The notes under the pieces were generated by a model. It did no database searches. It had not been told where the DNA came from and worked only from the letters and a program-made list of their open reading frames with translations. From Entomoplasma ellychniae (GTDB taxonomy: Bacteria; Bacillota_I; Bacilli_A; Mycoplasmatales; Mycoplasmataceae), in assembly GCF_002930155.1 (NCBI RefSeq), contig NZ_PHND01000001.1, positions 806,001 to 870,000 of the forward strand: 64,000 nt of DNA, written 5' to 3'. Made by a program: the position numbers and the translations under genes. Of the stretch, positions 20,525-32,806 are shown one piece after another; position 1 is the first letter of the stretch; the number at the start of each line of letters is the position of its first letter.

Positions 20525-22378
20525 ATGTTGCCAAAAGAAGTTATTGATGATATTGTTGCAAAAACAGAAATTGTAAGTGTTGTTGGAGAGAGAATAACAC
20601 TTGTGAAAAAAGGTCGAAACTTTTGAGCAGTATGCCCTTTTCACCAAGATACTAGTCCCTCAATGTCAGTTAGTAATGAAAAAAGGATTTACAAATGCTT
20701 TTCTTGCCAAGAAAGTGGTAACGTTATTGAGTTTGTTAAAAAATTTGATAATATTAGTTTTAACAAAGCAATTGAGAAAATTGCAAAATTCATAAATTTT
20801 GATATAAGTCAATATCAAAAAAAATTAAGCACCATTCAAAATAATCTTTTAAGCAAAATATATAAACTAAACTCTGAAGCTATGTCTTTTTTTAAATCAG
20901 GTTTAGCTACAAAAGATGGTAAATCAGCTATTGAATATCTAAAAAGCAGAAACATAAATCTTCAGCAAATAGACAAATTCAATATTGGATATATTTCAAA
21001 ACAATCAAACTTAGCCCAACACCTGATGGATAAGGGATTTGAATTAAAAGATATTATTGAGTCTGGTTTGGGTAATTATGATGAAAATAATAAAAAAATA
21101 AAAAATATTTTTTCAGATCGAATTATTTTCGCAATAACAGATGAACAAAATAATGTGATTGGCTTTAGTGGTAGAAAAATTGAAGATAAGTCAGAAAGAC
21201 CTAAATACTTAAACACTAAAGAAACTGAAGTTTTTCAAAAAAGAAAAATTGCTTATAACTTTTTATCCGCTAGCAAAAATGCCAGAATTAAAAAAGAAAT
21301 AATAATTTTAGAAGGATATATGGATGTTATAAGTATGTGTGGTGCTGGTATTGATAATGTTATTGCATTAATGGGAACATCACTTTCAAGTTTTCACATT
21401 AAGTTATTCAAAACAATTAAAGATTGTGAAGTTAAAATATTTTTGGATGGTGATAAACCAGGTGTTGAAGCAAGTATAAAAGCTGCTAGTTTATTAATTG
21501 CAAATAAAATTAAAACATCAATAGTCTACAACATTACTACTAATGATCCTGATGAACTTATAAATCAAAATAAAAAAGATTTAGTTTTAAAAATGATAAG
21601 CGAATCAATTGAACCTTTAGAATTTGTAATTAAACAATTATGAAAATCAACTGATTCTAATAATTATGATTCTATTGCTAAATTTATTTCTTTGGTAGCT
21701 AATTTTGTTTTAAGTGCAAATAATCAAATACTTTATGATAAATCACTTGAGTTAATTCAAGATATATCTAAAGTTTCAAAGCCTGCTATAATTGAAATAT
21801 TTAAGTCTAAAAGAAATTTTACAACTCATTCTAATAAAAATGAAAGTTTGGATGAACCAAAAAATCCAATTGATAAATCATTTAATAAAAGTGTTGAAAA
21901 TAAGATAAGAGGATATCAAAATAGTGAAAATGCAATATTGCAAGAATTATTAAAAAGTAATCAGCATTTGAATTATATAAAGAAAAATATTTCAGATATT
22001 GAATTAAAAAATCAAGATAGTAGACATTTAATTCAAAAGGTTTTAAAAATATATGAAAACAATATAGGTATTTCTTCAAAAGAAATGTTGAATAAATTGC
22101 AAAGTGAAAATTCACCGCAGCTTAACGAAATAATTGAGTCAATAATTAATTCATTAGACTTTCAAATGCAATATTCAGATCCATTAAAAAGGTTAGATGA
22201 TGCTTTTATTAAGATTAAAGAAAGACATAATGAAGAAGATATTTTTGAAATAAAACAACAATTGAACAAAAAAGAAATAACCGTTCTTGAAAGAGAAAAA
22301 CTAACAAATACATTAAATGCAAGAATTGCAATGAGAAAAAAATTTAAATTAAATTTTTTAAAACAGGGAGAAAAATAA
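20525..22378 (+). CDS. dnaG: DNA primase
   Basis: 617-aa replication primase. The N-terminal CHC2 zinc ribbon is visible (C-P-F-H at about 37-40 and C-F-S-C at about 58-61), then the TOPRIM catalytic core with E-G-Y-M-D (Glu about 264) and F-L-D-G-D-K-P-G (DxD about 307), and a helical C-terminal helicase-binding domain. ATG 20525 is preceded by AGAGGCGG. The TAA stop shares an A with the rpoD ATG (TAATG at 22376-22380), so the two are translationally coupled. Confidence 0.96.
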
Positions 22379-23805
22379 TGAAAAAATATAATGACAAAGC
22401 TAAACTATCTTCAATAAAAACTATAGATGAGTTTTTAAAATATACAATTCAATGAGCCAAAGCAAATAATAATGAAATAACATCTGAAGAAGTTCAAAAA
22501 GAATTTAGTAAAATTTTTGTAAATGCTAGTGACAATGAGTATGAAAAAATATTAGAAGAAGTTCAAAAAAATGGAATTTCATTTATTGACCTTGAAGAAG
22601 ATGATATTGATTTGGATGAAGATTTAGAAAAAATTGCTTTAATTGAAGATATCGAAGATAAAACAATAGAAGATGATTCTGATTCTGTAGATGATTTAAT
22701 TGGTGAAAGAAGAGGTCCTGGAAGAAGACCTAAAGATTCAGGTAACACTAAGTATAGAGTCGGAAGTATTTCAAATGAAACTAAAATTCAAGATATTATT
22801 AAAACATACTTTTCAGCTATTGGACAGACAAAAATTTTAAGCAAAGATCAAGAGACTGTTTATGCTAAACTTGCAAAATCTAATATTCCTGAAGAAATTA
22901 AAGAAGGAAGAGAAATGTTGATTACTTCTAACTTGAAGTTGGTTATATCAGTTGCTAGAAAACATTTAAATAGAGGATTAGATTTTGCTGATTTAATAGA
23001 AGAAGGAAATATTGGTTTAATTAAGGCTGTTGATAAATTTGATTATTTAAAGGGTTTTAAATTTTCAACATATGCAACCTGATGAATTCGCCAAGCAATA
23101 ACAAGAGCTATTGCGGATCAAGCAAGAACTATTAGAATACCAGTTCATATGGTTGAAACAATTAATAAACTTGCAAGAATTGAAAGACAACTAACTCAAG
23201 AATTAGGTAGAGAACCAACATTTTTAGAAATTGCTGAAAGAATGGGTGGAGATATTACTCCTGAAAAAGTTGTTGAAATTAAAAAAATAGCAGTAGAACC
23301 TGTAAGTTTAGAAAAACCATTTGGCGATGAAGACGATACTCATTTTGGTGATTTTGTTGAAGATAAAGACATGGTTTCACCTTCTGACTTTACTGAAAAG
23401 GAGGTATTAAGAAATATTTTTGACAAAATATTTGAAGAAATGCCAGCAAGAGAAGAAAAAGTTATAAGAATGAGATATGGGATTGTACCAACAAAAGTTA
23501 GAACTTTGATAAGACTTGCTGAAGAAAGTGGCGATACAACTTCTGAAGAATTAAAAAAAGATATTGCAAAATTTGATATTCATTTAGAAACCCCTGTAGA
23601 AAAAATCAGAACAATTCAATCTAAAATCATTCAAGAGCATTTATTAAAATACGAAGCTTCAAAAACATTACAAGAAGTTGGTATTGAATTAAATGTTACA
23701 AGAGAAAGAATTAGACAAATAGAAAATAAAACAATTAGAAAATTAAAACAACCAACATCAAATAATAAGACTGGAAAAGTTTTAAAAGAATTTTATAAAG
23801 GATAA
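22378..23805 (+). CDS. rpoD: Primary sigma factor (RpoD/SigA)
   Basis: 475-aa housekeeping sigma factor. A region-1.1-like helical segment (about 1-80) is followed by an acidic stretch (about 75-105) and a basic R-R-G-P-G-R-R-P patch. Region 2 includes [11 protein letters not shown] and T-Y-A-T-W-W-I-R-Q-A-I-T-R, whose adjacent Trp pair is TGATGA. Region 3 follows, and region 4.2 is [12 protein letters not shown] (about 438-449). The basic patch between 1.1 and 1.2 is not part of the usual consensus. Coupled to dnaG by a stop/start overlap. Confidence 0.96.
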
Positions 23806-23807
23806 GT

Positions 23808-24494
23808 ATGTTAAGTAAAAGATTGAGTAAGGTGGCAGATTTAATTAATGACTGTAATAATGTTGCAGATATTGGAACTGATCATGCTTATTTACCCATT
23901 TTTTTAGTGCAAAACAGTAAAGCTAAGTGTGCATTTGCAATTGATGTAAATAGCGAACCATTAGCAGAAGCTTTAAAAAACATTCAATTAGCAAACTTAA
24001 CAAATAAAATAACAACAATCAAAAGTAACGGATTTGATTTTATAAATAATAAAGATATTAGTTTAGATGTAGTTACAATTTGTGGATTAGGCTCTCCTAC
24101 CATAGTTAATATTTTGTCATCTTGAAAAAAACCACAAGGTCAAATTATAGTTTGTTCTAACACAGAAGTTTCTCCTATAAGACAATGAGCTTTTAAAAAT
24201 AATTTTGAAATATTATTTGAAGACTTTTTTGTTGATCAAAAAAAACATTATTGATTGCTGCAAATAAGTACAGAGTTCAAAAGTTCAATTTTAAAAAAAG
24301 ATTTACTGCTTGGAAATAAAAATTATTTTATAAATAATCAAAATTATTTATTTTACTTAAATAATGAAATTAATAAATATAAAAGTATACTTTTAAAATT
24401 GAATAAAAAAAATCATAGCGAACAATATAAAAAGACTGTTAAAAAAATAAAATTAATAGAAGGTTATGTAAATGCAATTAATAAAATTAGCTAA
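23808..24494 (+). CDS. trmK: tRNA (adenine22-N1)-methyltransferase TrmK
   Basis: 228-aa Rossmann methyltransferase that methylates A22 N1 in tRNA. N-terminal S-K-R-L-S-K-V-A-D-L-I and SAM motif I V-A-D-I-G-T-D-H-A-Y-L-P (about residues 20-31) are family hallmarks, with motif IV-like T-I-C-G-L-G-S. The C-terminal half is a helical coiled-coil-like domain, also typical. It sits 2 bp after rpoD and overlaps the next gene by 23 bp, conserved synteny trmK-nif3 with Bacillus yqfN-yqfO. Confidence 0.92.
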
Positions 24495-25263
24495 ATATTT
24501 AGAAAAAAAGTTTCCTTCAAATAAAGCTGGAGAATGAGATAAAGTAGGGTTTCAGTTATTTGATAAAAAAATGATTAATTTTGAACAAGAAATTTCCAAT
24601 ATTTTTATTACCTTGGACTTAACATCAGGTTCTTTTGAAGAAATTAAAAAAACTAAACCTAATTTTATAATCACAAGACATCCATTTATATTTAAAGAAT
24701 TAGATAAAGAAAAAAAGAACCCTTTTAAAAAAGAGGTTATTAAATATTTAAAAAATAATAATGTATTGGTTTTTTCTATTCACACAAATTATGATTATTG
24801 TGCCTATCAAACTTTTATAGAAATTGCATGTAGTGATTTTGAAGTTAAAAAAATAGAAAAACCTAATTCACAAAAAGATTTTTTAGAAATTAAATTTAAA
24901 AAAAGTATCAACCAAAATGAGTTAATAAAAAAACTTAAAAAAACTTTTGAAACTGATGATATTCAAATAAGCAAAAATATTGTTATGCAAGAACTCATTG
25001 ATAATATATATATTAATCAAGGAAGCGGTGCATCATCTATATCAAATAATAGTTTATCTGACTGCACATTTGTAACTGGAGAAGCCAAATGAAGTGATTG
25101 AATTTATGCTAATGACAATAATGTTAAGTTAATAACTGTGGGTCATTATATGGAAAATTACTTTATTCAAGATTTAAATAAAAAACTATCAGATAATTTT
25201 AAAGATTTAAAAATAAAAAGTTATGATATAACTAATCAATATAAAAAGTACAAGGAGAATTAA
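24472..25263 (+). CDS. NIF3-like dinuclear metal centre protein
   Basis: 263-aa NIF3/YqfO/YbgI family member; the fold binds two metal ions, but its physiological substrate is unresolved (GTP cyclohydrolase I type 2 annotations are weak). Metal ligands visible: R-H-P-F-I-F at about 64, H-T-N-Y-D at about 104, and V-G-H-Y-M-E-N at about 226. ATG 24472 lies inside the trmK end with an AGAAGG site 8 nt upstream, and restores the G-E-W-D-K-V-G-F motif at the N-terminus. Shorter than Bacillus YqfO because the inserted PII-like domain is absent. Confidence 0.88.
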
Positions 25264-25264
25264 A

Positions 25265-26626
25265 ATGTCATTTTCAAATTTTGGTTTTAAAAAATTTATT
25301 AACGACACTTTAGTTGAAATAGATTTTTTTAACCCAACAAAAATTCAAGAAAAGATTATTCCATTAATCAAAAAACATCAAAATGTTGTTGCCTTATCAC
25401 ACACAGGAACTGGAAAAACTCATGCTTTTTTATTGCCTATTTTAAATAATTTAAAAGATAAAGAAAAACAACAAACTCAAGCCTTAATCTTAGCTCCAAC
25501 AAGAGAGTTAGCAAAACAAATTTTTGACAATATAAAACCATTTATAAAAAATAAGCCAGAAATAAAAGCATCATTGTTTATTGGTGGAGAAGATATAAAT
25601 AAACAAATTGCTCACTTAGAAAAAACACAGCCAACAATAGCAGTAGGAACACCAACTAGAATTAAAGAACTTTATGAAGCAAATAGTTTAAAAGTAACAA
25701 CATCTGATTTTATTGTAATTGATGAATGTGATATGATTTTTGAACTTGGTTTTTTTGAAGAAGTAGATTTTATAATTTCAAAAGCTAAAAAGGATATAAA
25801 AATATCTCTATTTAGCGCAACTATTTCTGAACAATTTCAAATATTTGTTAAAAAATATTTGAAAAATTCTCATTTTGTAGATGTAACAAATAATGATAAA
25901 ACAACTAAAAATATCAAGCATATTTTGATTGATACTAAAAATAAAGAAATAGAATTATTTTTATCAAGTGTTGTAAAATCAATTAACCCATTTTTATGCT
26001 TAGTTTTTATTAATCAAAAAGATGAAGTTGAAAAGTATGTTAAATTAATTCGCCTAATAACAAATGAGCATGTAGGTGAATTGCATGGAGATTTACAACC
26101 AAGAACAAGAATGAATATGCTTAAAAAAATTAAGAACAATGAATTCAAGTATGTTGTGGCAACTGATGTTGCTGCTAGAGGTGTTGATATTGACGGTGTT
26201 AGTCATGTTATATCGATTGATTTACCAATTGATTTATCATATTATGTACATAGAAGTGGTAGAACAGGCAGGGGCAAAATGACTGGTGAAAGCTATGTGT
26301 TATATAATGTCCAAAATCAATCTAAAATAGAGAGTTTACAAAAAAGTGGAATAACTTTTATGATGACAAAAATCGCTAATGATGCTTTAATTGAAGTTAA
26401 ACAAAAAAAATCTAAAAAAATTAATAATTATGAAAATTTAGATGATGATTCTAAAAAAGTAATTGCTAAATATTCTAATCAAAAAGTTAAACCAGGGTAT
26501 AAAAAGAAACGTAAAATTGAGTTAGAAGATATAAAAAAGAAAAAGCGTCGTGAACATATTAAAAAAAGTATTGATAAAATTAAAAAAGAAAAATACAGAA
26601 AACGTCGTGAAGAAATTTTTGATTAA
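25265..26626 (+). CDS. DEAD-box RNA helicase
   Basis: 453-aa ATP-dependent RNA helicase, probably CshA/CshB-like in RNA decay or ribosome assembly. Motifs in order: Q motif P-T-K-I-Q, I A-H-T-G-T-G-K-T (about 45-52), Ia P-T-R-E-L-A, II D-E-C-D (about 155; Cys replaces the usual Ala of DEAD), III S-A-T, then domain 2 with V-A-A-R-G-V-D and H-R-S-G-R-T-G-R-G (about 330). The tail (about 380-453) is a highly basic Lys/Arg region, likely RNA binding. Follows the NIF3 gene by 1 bp. Confidence 0.93.
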   Translation: MSFSNFGFKKFINDTLVEIDFFNPTKIQEKIIPLIKKHQNVVALSHTGTGKTHAFLLPILNNLKDKEKQQTQALILAPTRELAKQIFDNIKPFIKNKPEIKASLFIGGEDINKQIAHLEKTQPTIAVGTPTRIKELYEANSLKVTTSDFIVIDECDMIFELGFFEEVDFIISKAKKDIKISLFSATISEQFQIFVKKYLKNSHFVDVTNNDKTTKNIKHILIDTKNKEIELFLSSVVKSINPFLCLVFINQKDEVEKYVKLIRLITNEHVGELHGDLQPRTRMNMLKKIKNNEFKYVVATDVAARGVDIDGVSHVISIDLPIDLSYYVHRSGRTGRGKMTGESYVLYNVQNQSKIESLQKSGITFMMTKIANDALIEVKQKKSKKINNYENLDDDSKKVIAKYSNQKVKPGYKKKRKIELEDIKKKKRREHIKKSIDKIKKEKYRKRREEIFD

Positions 26627-26636
26627 GGGTTAAAAA

Positions 26637-28163
26637 ATGACAAAAAAAAGAAGGGTCAAGATTTATTCTTATAATGGCAAAAAACTTTTATCATTAACTG
26701 AACAAGAAATTCATGAAATAAAAACTGATGAACGTTTTGATAAAATTCATGAGAATGAATTTTTTAAAGCAAAACATCGCTATGAAGTAAAACATTACTA
26801 TTCATCATTATTTTGAAGAGATTTATTATGAATTGTTTTAGCTGCTATGTTAACAACTATTGCTGTAGATTTTTTTATATCAGTTAGTGGTGGTGCTGGG
26901 TTGTTTCCTGGAGGTTTTGGAGCTATTGCAAGATTTTTTTCGATTTTAATAAATAACACTTTAAAAATACCATCATCCACTACTTATTTTTTGATTTACT
27001 TCATGATAAATGTCCCTTTAGCAATATTTGGATATTTTAAAATCGGTGGTAGATTTGCAATTTCAACTATAATATATTTAGTTCTAACAATTATATTTGA
27101 CTTAATTATTCAAAATACACCATATATAAACCCAAATGACTTACCTTTATTAATACCAATTGGAACTCTTTTTAAAACATCTACAATGGGATCAATGGTT
27201 TTATGATTATTTGTTTTTGCAGTTTTTGCAGGAATCATTAATGGAATTGCATACTCAATGACTTACAGAGCTGGAGCATCAACTGGTGGATCAGATTGAG
27301 TTAGTTATTATTATTCAGTTAAAAAAGACAAAAGCATAGGCATGATTAATGTTCGAATTAACATTTGTACTTTAATTACAATTATTATTTTAAATACTTT
27401 AATTATGCAAACAAAAGATATTGAAGCTTCATTTAAAATGAATCAAATATATTATCAGTTTAAAGATTTTGAAAGTTTAAAAAACACTAATTTTTGAAAT
27501 GAAGTTTCAACCATAGCACAAAACAATAAAGAAAAGTACAAAGACATTGTATTTATTAAACCAGAAAATTTTAAAGATCAATGACTAAAAGCTACAGAAA
27601 TTATTGCAAGAAATCATGATTTTGATGATGCTTATTCAAAGTCAATGATAAATTGACTCAAATTTAAATTTATTTTTGGGCCATCTTTATTTTCATCATT
27701 AATATTAATTATTGTTCAAGGTATAACTGTAGATAAAAGTTATCCCAAAAATAAAGTCATGAACGTTATGATATCAACTTCAAAAAATCAAGAAGTACAA
27801 CAGTATTTATATAATATAGGATATAACAATAATGTTTTTGTATGACAAACTAAAACTTCTAAAAAAAATGCATTCTCAGATCAAGAACAAGATTTACTTA
27901 TGATTAGTCTACCATTATTGTATTGAAGAAGAATAGAACAACATTTACTGAATATTGATGAAGATATGATTCTTAACATTACAGGAACTCAGTCAGTCAA
28001 AGGTAAACATTTTAGTTATAAGTTAGATAATGAAACAAGAGATAGAGCGCTTAGTGAGGAAATGGTTGCTAATTTAAAAATAATGAAAAAGATTGAAAAT
28101 GAGTCAATTATTAAGACTTATAATAAAATCCAAAAAGCAAATAAATATAAAAATAATGTATAA
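26637..28163 (+). CDS. YitT-family membrane protein
   Basis: 508-aa multi-pass membrane protein. After a 65-residue cytosolic start come TMs with the family pattern (G-L-F-P-G-G-F-G-A-I-A near 88-98; A-S-T-G-G-S-D-W near 214-221) and a C-terminal soluble DUF2179-like domain (about 365-455) containing V-M-I-S-T-S. It is longer than Bacillus YitT (about 280 aa) owing to N-terminal, loop (about 255-340) and C-terminal extensions. Transport substrate unknown for the family. Starts 10 bp after the helicase; a clean terminator follows. Confidence 0.85.
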
Positions 28164-28185
28164 TCTAAATAGATTATATTTTTTT
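28159..28185 (+). terminator. Rho-independent terminator after YitT gene
   Basis: TATAATCT/AGATTATA stem of eight bp (28159-28166 / 28171-28178) with an AAAT loop, then a T7 run. The TAA stop of the gene is inside the stem. Confidence 0.8.
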
Positions 28186-28228
28186 ATTTTTTTTAATCTA
28201 AATAAACCTTTAAAGGAGAATAGTTTGA

Positions 28229-31200
28229 ATGAAGTCTAATAACAAAGGCAAAAGAAAAATTCTAAATATTTTATGTATTTTTATTATTGTTATTGGATTA
28301 GCAATATCTATAGTTTTTTCATCAATGAGTGTTTCTGCTAACACGTTATTTAACTCAAGATATTCTGGTGGGTATCAATCTTTGGTAGAAGTTTATGATT
28401 TAAATAAAGACCAAGAAACTGGAAGCTCTCAAATTGCTAATGGTGATGCAAGAGTTGCAGCTAAATCTTTAGAAACAAAATTATCACCTTTTTCAGATAA
28501 TACAGTTGATATTAAAGTTGTTGGAAAAAACCGTTTGATGGTAACTTCAATAAAAGAACAATATGGTTCAAACCAAACTAATTTTGAACATGCAATTGAG
28601 CAAGATGGTGGTTTGCTTGCTTTAAATAGTGATTACAAAGATATTTTATTTGATGATTCAACAATGACAAAAGTTAAAACAACTGGTGTTTTTGATGATA
28701 ATAAGCAAATAAAGGAAAAAATTGCTATTTCAGACATTTTTGGGGATGTAAATTATTCTCCAGAACCTGATCCTTCAGGAGCACAAAAAAATACACCTTT
28801 TTTAAATTTTTCAGAAGGTAAAAAAAGTGGGTATTTAGATAAACTAGCTTCTTCAACAACAGCTGAAGGTGAAAACGCTCCAACTAATTCTCAAAAGTTA
28901 ACTTTAATATCTTCAATGCAAACCATTATTAATAATTTGAGAGAGTATTACACTCTTGCACCAAAATCAATTAATCAAGATGATTATTTGTTGTCTTTTT
29001 ATAAAGGAGTTATTATTCCTGCTCAAACCGTATACAAATCAGGTGATGATAATGTTAAAGCTATTCTTGATGATTTCTTTGCAATAAATTATAAAGTGAA
29101 ACATGATGACGGTGAAACAATTAAAAGCGGTTCATTAATCGGTGATAAATTAGACTTTTGATGAGAAAATAACTCAAATAATCATACAATTCAAGGTAGT
29201 GATGTTGAAGTTGTGAGACAATTGAAAGGTATAATTTACGGAACTTATGATGCTATTAATACAATATCTAATCATGAGTTTTCATATATAAATAGTGCAA
29301 GTAAATATGTTGTAGATTCAAACTCAGTAACTAAAGATTTTAATGATGCAACAGGTAAATATCACGAGGATTTTAAATTTTCACTAAATCAGTCAGCTCC
29401 ACAAATGAAAATATACACAGTTGCTGATACAATAAATGCTTTAATTGTAAAAGATATTTTATTAGCTAATATCGATCCAAATAAAACTGAACCATTCAAT
29501 CAAAATTTAGATAGTGATATTTTTTCCAAAAACTTTATTATGGCAAATGATGAAATTAACTATCTGTCTATAAAATCTAATGATTCTAGTTCAAATACAT
29601 ATTCAAAAAAAGTGTCGTTCATTAGTAATCAATTAAAGGTTGCAGCTAAATCCGCAACTATTGCAAAAACCATTGAAGCTTCTATAAAACAAACAACTTC
29701 AGGGTTTAGTTTTAAAGTTATCAGAACTGTTGCATTTAATGCTGATGTAACTTTGTTGATGTTGATAGCATCATTGGTCTGTTTATTAATTCTTTCAATA
29801 ATAACAATAACTTATTTATTATTTTTTTATAGATTACTTGGTATATACACACTAATTATAGCTGTAACTTCAATAGTTCTAACAATTTGAACCCCAACAT
29901 TTTTTGGGGTTGCTATTGGTATAGAAACAATAACTTTAATGTTTGTAGCATTAGCTATCATCATTGATTCTTGTGTTATTTTTATTGAAGCATTTAAAAA
30001 ACATTTAAATGTAAATAAAAGATCACAAATAGAATCTTTTAAATTGGCAAATAAAGATACAACATCTTCAATTTTTGACTTAACTTTATTAGTTATTGTA
30101 TTTAATATAGTTTTATTTTGAATAAGCAGTGGTTCGCTTAAAAATTTGGCTACCATTGCTGTTGCGTCAAGTGCAATTACGTTTATTTTAGTAATAATAA
30201 TATTTAGACTTCTTATTTGATTAACAATTAAAGGCGATGTAATGAAAAAAAACCCATTATTATTGCCATTAGATACTTCATTTTTAAAAAATAATTATGC
30301 TATCAAACAAAAAATCCAGTTATCAAAAGTAGAGTTTAAAATAAACATGTTAACAAATAAAGAAAAACTAAGCTCAAAACAATTGTTAAAAATTAAAAAA
30401 ATGGACGATCAAAAAACTTTATTGAACAAATTAATTCTTGAAAAAGAAGAGTTGTTTAAAACTAAGAATATTGCAAAACATAAAGCAAGAATTTTAAAAC
30501 TTGAATCAAAAGTTTTAAAAGAAAACTTACAAGAAACAAAAACTAAAAACCCTTTTATAAAATTTAAGCATTGAATTATGAAGTCTGTGATTGTTTCAAG
30601 ACAGATTAGCAAAAGCTATTCAGAAGCTATTATTCAACAAGAACCAAATGAAGTTATCCAAAAAATATATGAATCAAAACAAATTAATAATAGTTTAAAT
30701 GTATCAAAAATATTAATTCTTATTACTTTGGTATTATCAATAATAGGTTCAATATTATCTATGACAATCGGTCCAGCTTATTCAAATGATTTTGGTAAAG
30801 ATAAAACATTTATCATTTATAGTGAAAATCTTAAGTCTTTTTCTAATGGTCAATATTCTATAGTACATGACAAAATCGATGAGCAAAATAAAACAAAAGC
30901 CGCTGAGTTAGAAGAGCTTAAAAATCAAATCATGAATGAATCAAGTTCTAATTCTGATGCTAAAAAATCTATTGAACTGTCAGCTAAAACATTAGAATTT
31001 GTTTATAACAATGATTTAACAAAAATATTTGTTAATAAATCTGTTGCAAAAACATCTAATCCAGTAATTATTTATGGTGATGATTATGTTATTTCAAACA
31101 ATTCAAATGTTGGCTGAATACAAGTTAGATTTTCAAATAGAACTTCTTTAGCAAAAAACCGACTATTAATGAAAAAGGTTTTATTTGACGTTAATGCAAT

Positions 31201-32206
31201 TTGACAAGGTGGTGAAATTGAAAATACGATTGATAAAGGTATATTAGGGATGGATCAATCACCTTATACTGCTATTGGTCAAATAACACAAATTTTAATT
31301 GCGATGGCTATATTGTTATTGGGGTTGTTAGTTTATATCATAATAAGATTCAAATGAACCTACTATGTTGCTCTAGCTTTAGGGGTAATTATTATTGCAG
31401 CAATAACAGCATCATTAATAATTGTATTTAGAGTTCCTATCAGTTATGAATTATTATCAACTTTTATTGGTGTTATATCTTTTGCATTGCTATCAATAAT
31501 ATTGATGCTTGGTAAAATTAGAAGTTCAATTAGTTCTAAAACTAAAGACCAATTAGCATCTTCTTTTGCTTCAGAAATTGATTTGAAAACTAAGTTTAAT
31601 AAGTCAAATGCTGAACTTAAAAACAAAATCTTAAATATAAAAAAAACTTATCAATTAAGTAAAAATGATTTAACAAAAGAAATGATTAATGCTAAATTAA
31701 ATAAAGTAAGTAAATTTAAGTTCATTAATAAATTTAAGTCTTTATTTATTATTCAATCTAAAAATCCTGAAGTTAAAATTTTAAAAGCTAAAATTAAAAT
31801 GTTGAAAAAACAACTAAAATTAGATATAAAACCAATTTCTAAAGAAATTGAACTTTCAAAACAAGAAAATAATATTGAATTTAATAAGCTTATTAAAGAA
31901 AACAAATATATGTTAGAAGTTTTAAATGAAACAATGAAGTATGCAATTAAAAAAGTACTAATAATAGGAATAATTTATATACTATTTGCGTTAATATTAG
32001 CAATCACAGTTCCAAGCATTGTGGGGGTTGGACTAACACTTTTAATTGGTATATTTACAACTTATATATTTATTATTTCAACTGCTGTGCCTTTGACTAT
32101 TAGTTTAGAAAAAAGAAGAATTGCTAAGAAATTTGCTTATCACGATTTTATTAAAACTATTAACACGTCTCATGAAGAACAAATCGTAAAAGACATTAAC
32201 GATTAG
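28229..32206 (+). CDS. secDF: SecDF fusion with large coiled-coil insertions, 1325 aa
   Basis: One continuous frame with TGA Trp codons. The SecD half: TM1 (about 12-34), a large extracellular P1-like domain, then TMs about 505-670. These contain I-I-I-D-S-C-V-I-F-I-E-A-F-K-K-H-L, matching the conserved SecD TM4 motif (D-A-N-V-L-I-F-E-R). The SecF half: TM about 822-845, small ectodomain, TMs about 1015-1095 and 1240-1300. SecDF uses the proton gradient to assist late steps of Sec export. Unusual features are two long Lys/Glu-rich, coiled-coil-like cytosolic segments: the D-F linker (about 672-815) and an insert between SecF TM4 and TM5 (about 1100-1235). Normal fused SecDF is about 740 aa. 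AAAGGAG lies 10 bp before ATG 28229. Confidence 0.88.
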
Positions 32207-32217
32207 AAAGAAATTAA

Positions 32218-32730
32218 ATGAACTTAAAAGATTATATTTTAAATGTTGAAAATTTTCCAATTGATGGTGTTGGTTTTAAAGATGTTACGCCTTTATTAAA
32301 TGATGCTAAAGCCTTTGAATTTGCTATTAACCAAATGGCTGAGTTTGTAATTAAAACTAAAGCTGATGTGATAGTAGCACCAGAAGCTAGAGGTTTTTTG
32401 TTTGCAAGTGCTGTTGCTTATGCTACTAAAAAAAGATTTGTACTAATAAGAAAACCAGGTAAATTACCAAGACAAGTTATTAGTGTTAAATATGATTTAG
32501 AGTATGGGACAAATATTTTAGAACTGCATAAAAATGATATCAAGCCAAGTGATAAAGTTGTTATTGTAGATGATGTATTAGCTACTGGGGGAACCACTGA
32601 AGCTATTATTGAACTTGTTGAAAAAGAGCAAGGAATAATTGCTGGCATATCGTTTTTGATAGATTTAGAATCATTACATCAAAAGGAGTTATTCAAACAA
32701 TACCCTTTACAAAAAATATTAAAATACTAA
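32218..32730 (+). CDS. apt: Adenine phosphoribosyltransferase
   Basis: 170-aa purine salvage enzyme making AMP from adenine and PRPP. N-terminal F-P-I-D-G-V-G-F-K-D-V-T-P-L and the PRPP loop V-I-V-D-D-V-L-A-T-G-G-T-T (about residues 117-129) are diagnostic. Length is standard. It follows secDF by 11 bp and precedes rel, as in Bacillus (secDF-recJ-apt-relA, here without recJ). Its stop lies inside a strong terminator. Confidence 0.96.
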   Translation: MNLKDYILNVENFPIDGVGFKDVTPLLNDAKAFEFAINQMAEFVIKTKADVIVAPEARGFLFASAVAYATKKRFVLIRKPGKLPRQVISVKYDLEYGTNILELHKNDIKPSDKVVIVDDVLATGGTTEAIIELVEKEQGIIAGISFLIDLESLHQKELFKQYPLQKILKY

Positions 32731-32752
32731 GAAATCACTTAGTATTTTTTTA
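32721..32752 (+). terminator. Strong terminator after apt
   Basis: Perfect 11-bp stem AAAATACTAAG (32721-32731) / CTTAGTATTTT (32738-32748) with a 6-nt loop, running into a T-tract. It includes the apt stop codon. Confidence 0.9.
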
Positions 32753-32773
32753 TCCAAATAGATAAAAATATTA

Positions 32774-32779
32774 TATAAT
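32774..32779 (+). promoter_or_regulatory. -10 box of rel promoter
   Basis: TATAAT 28 bp before the rel ATG, directly after the apt terminator, so rel has its own transcript. No clear -35. Confidence 0.6.
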
Positions 32780-32806
32780 GTAATACATATAGAACCAGGT
32801 AAATTC

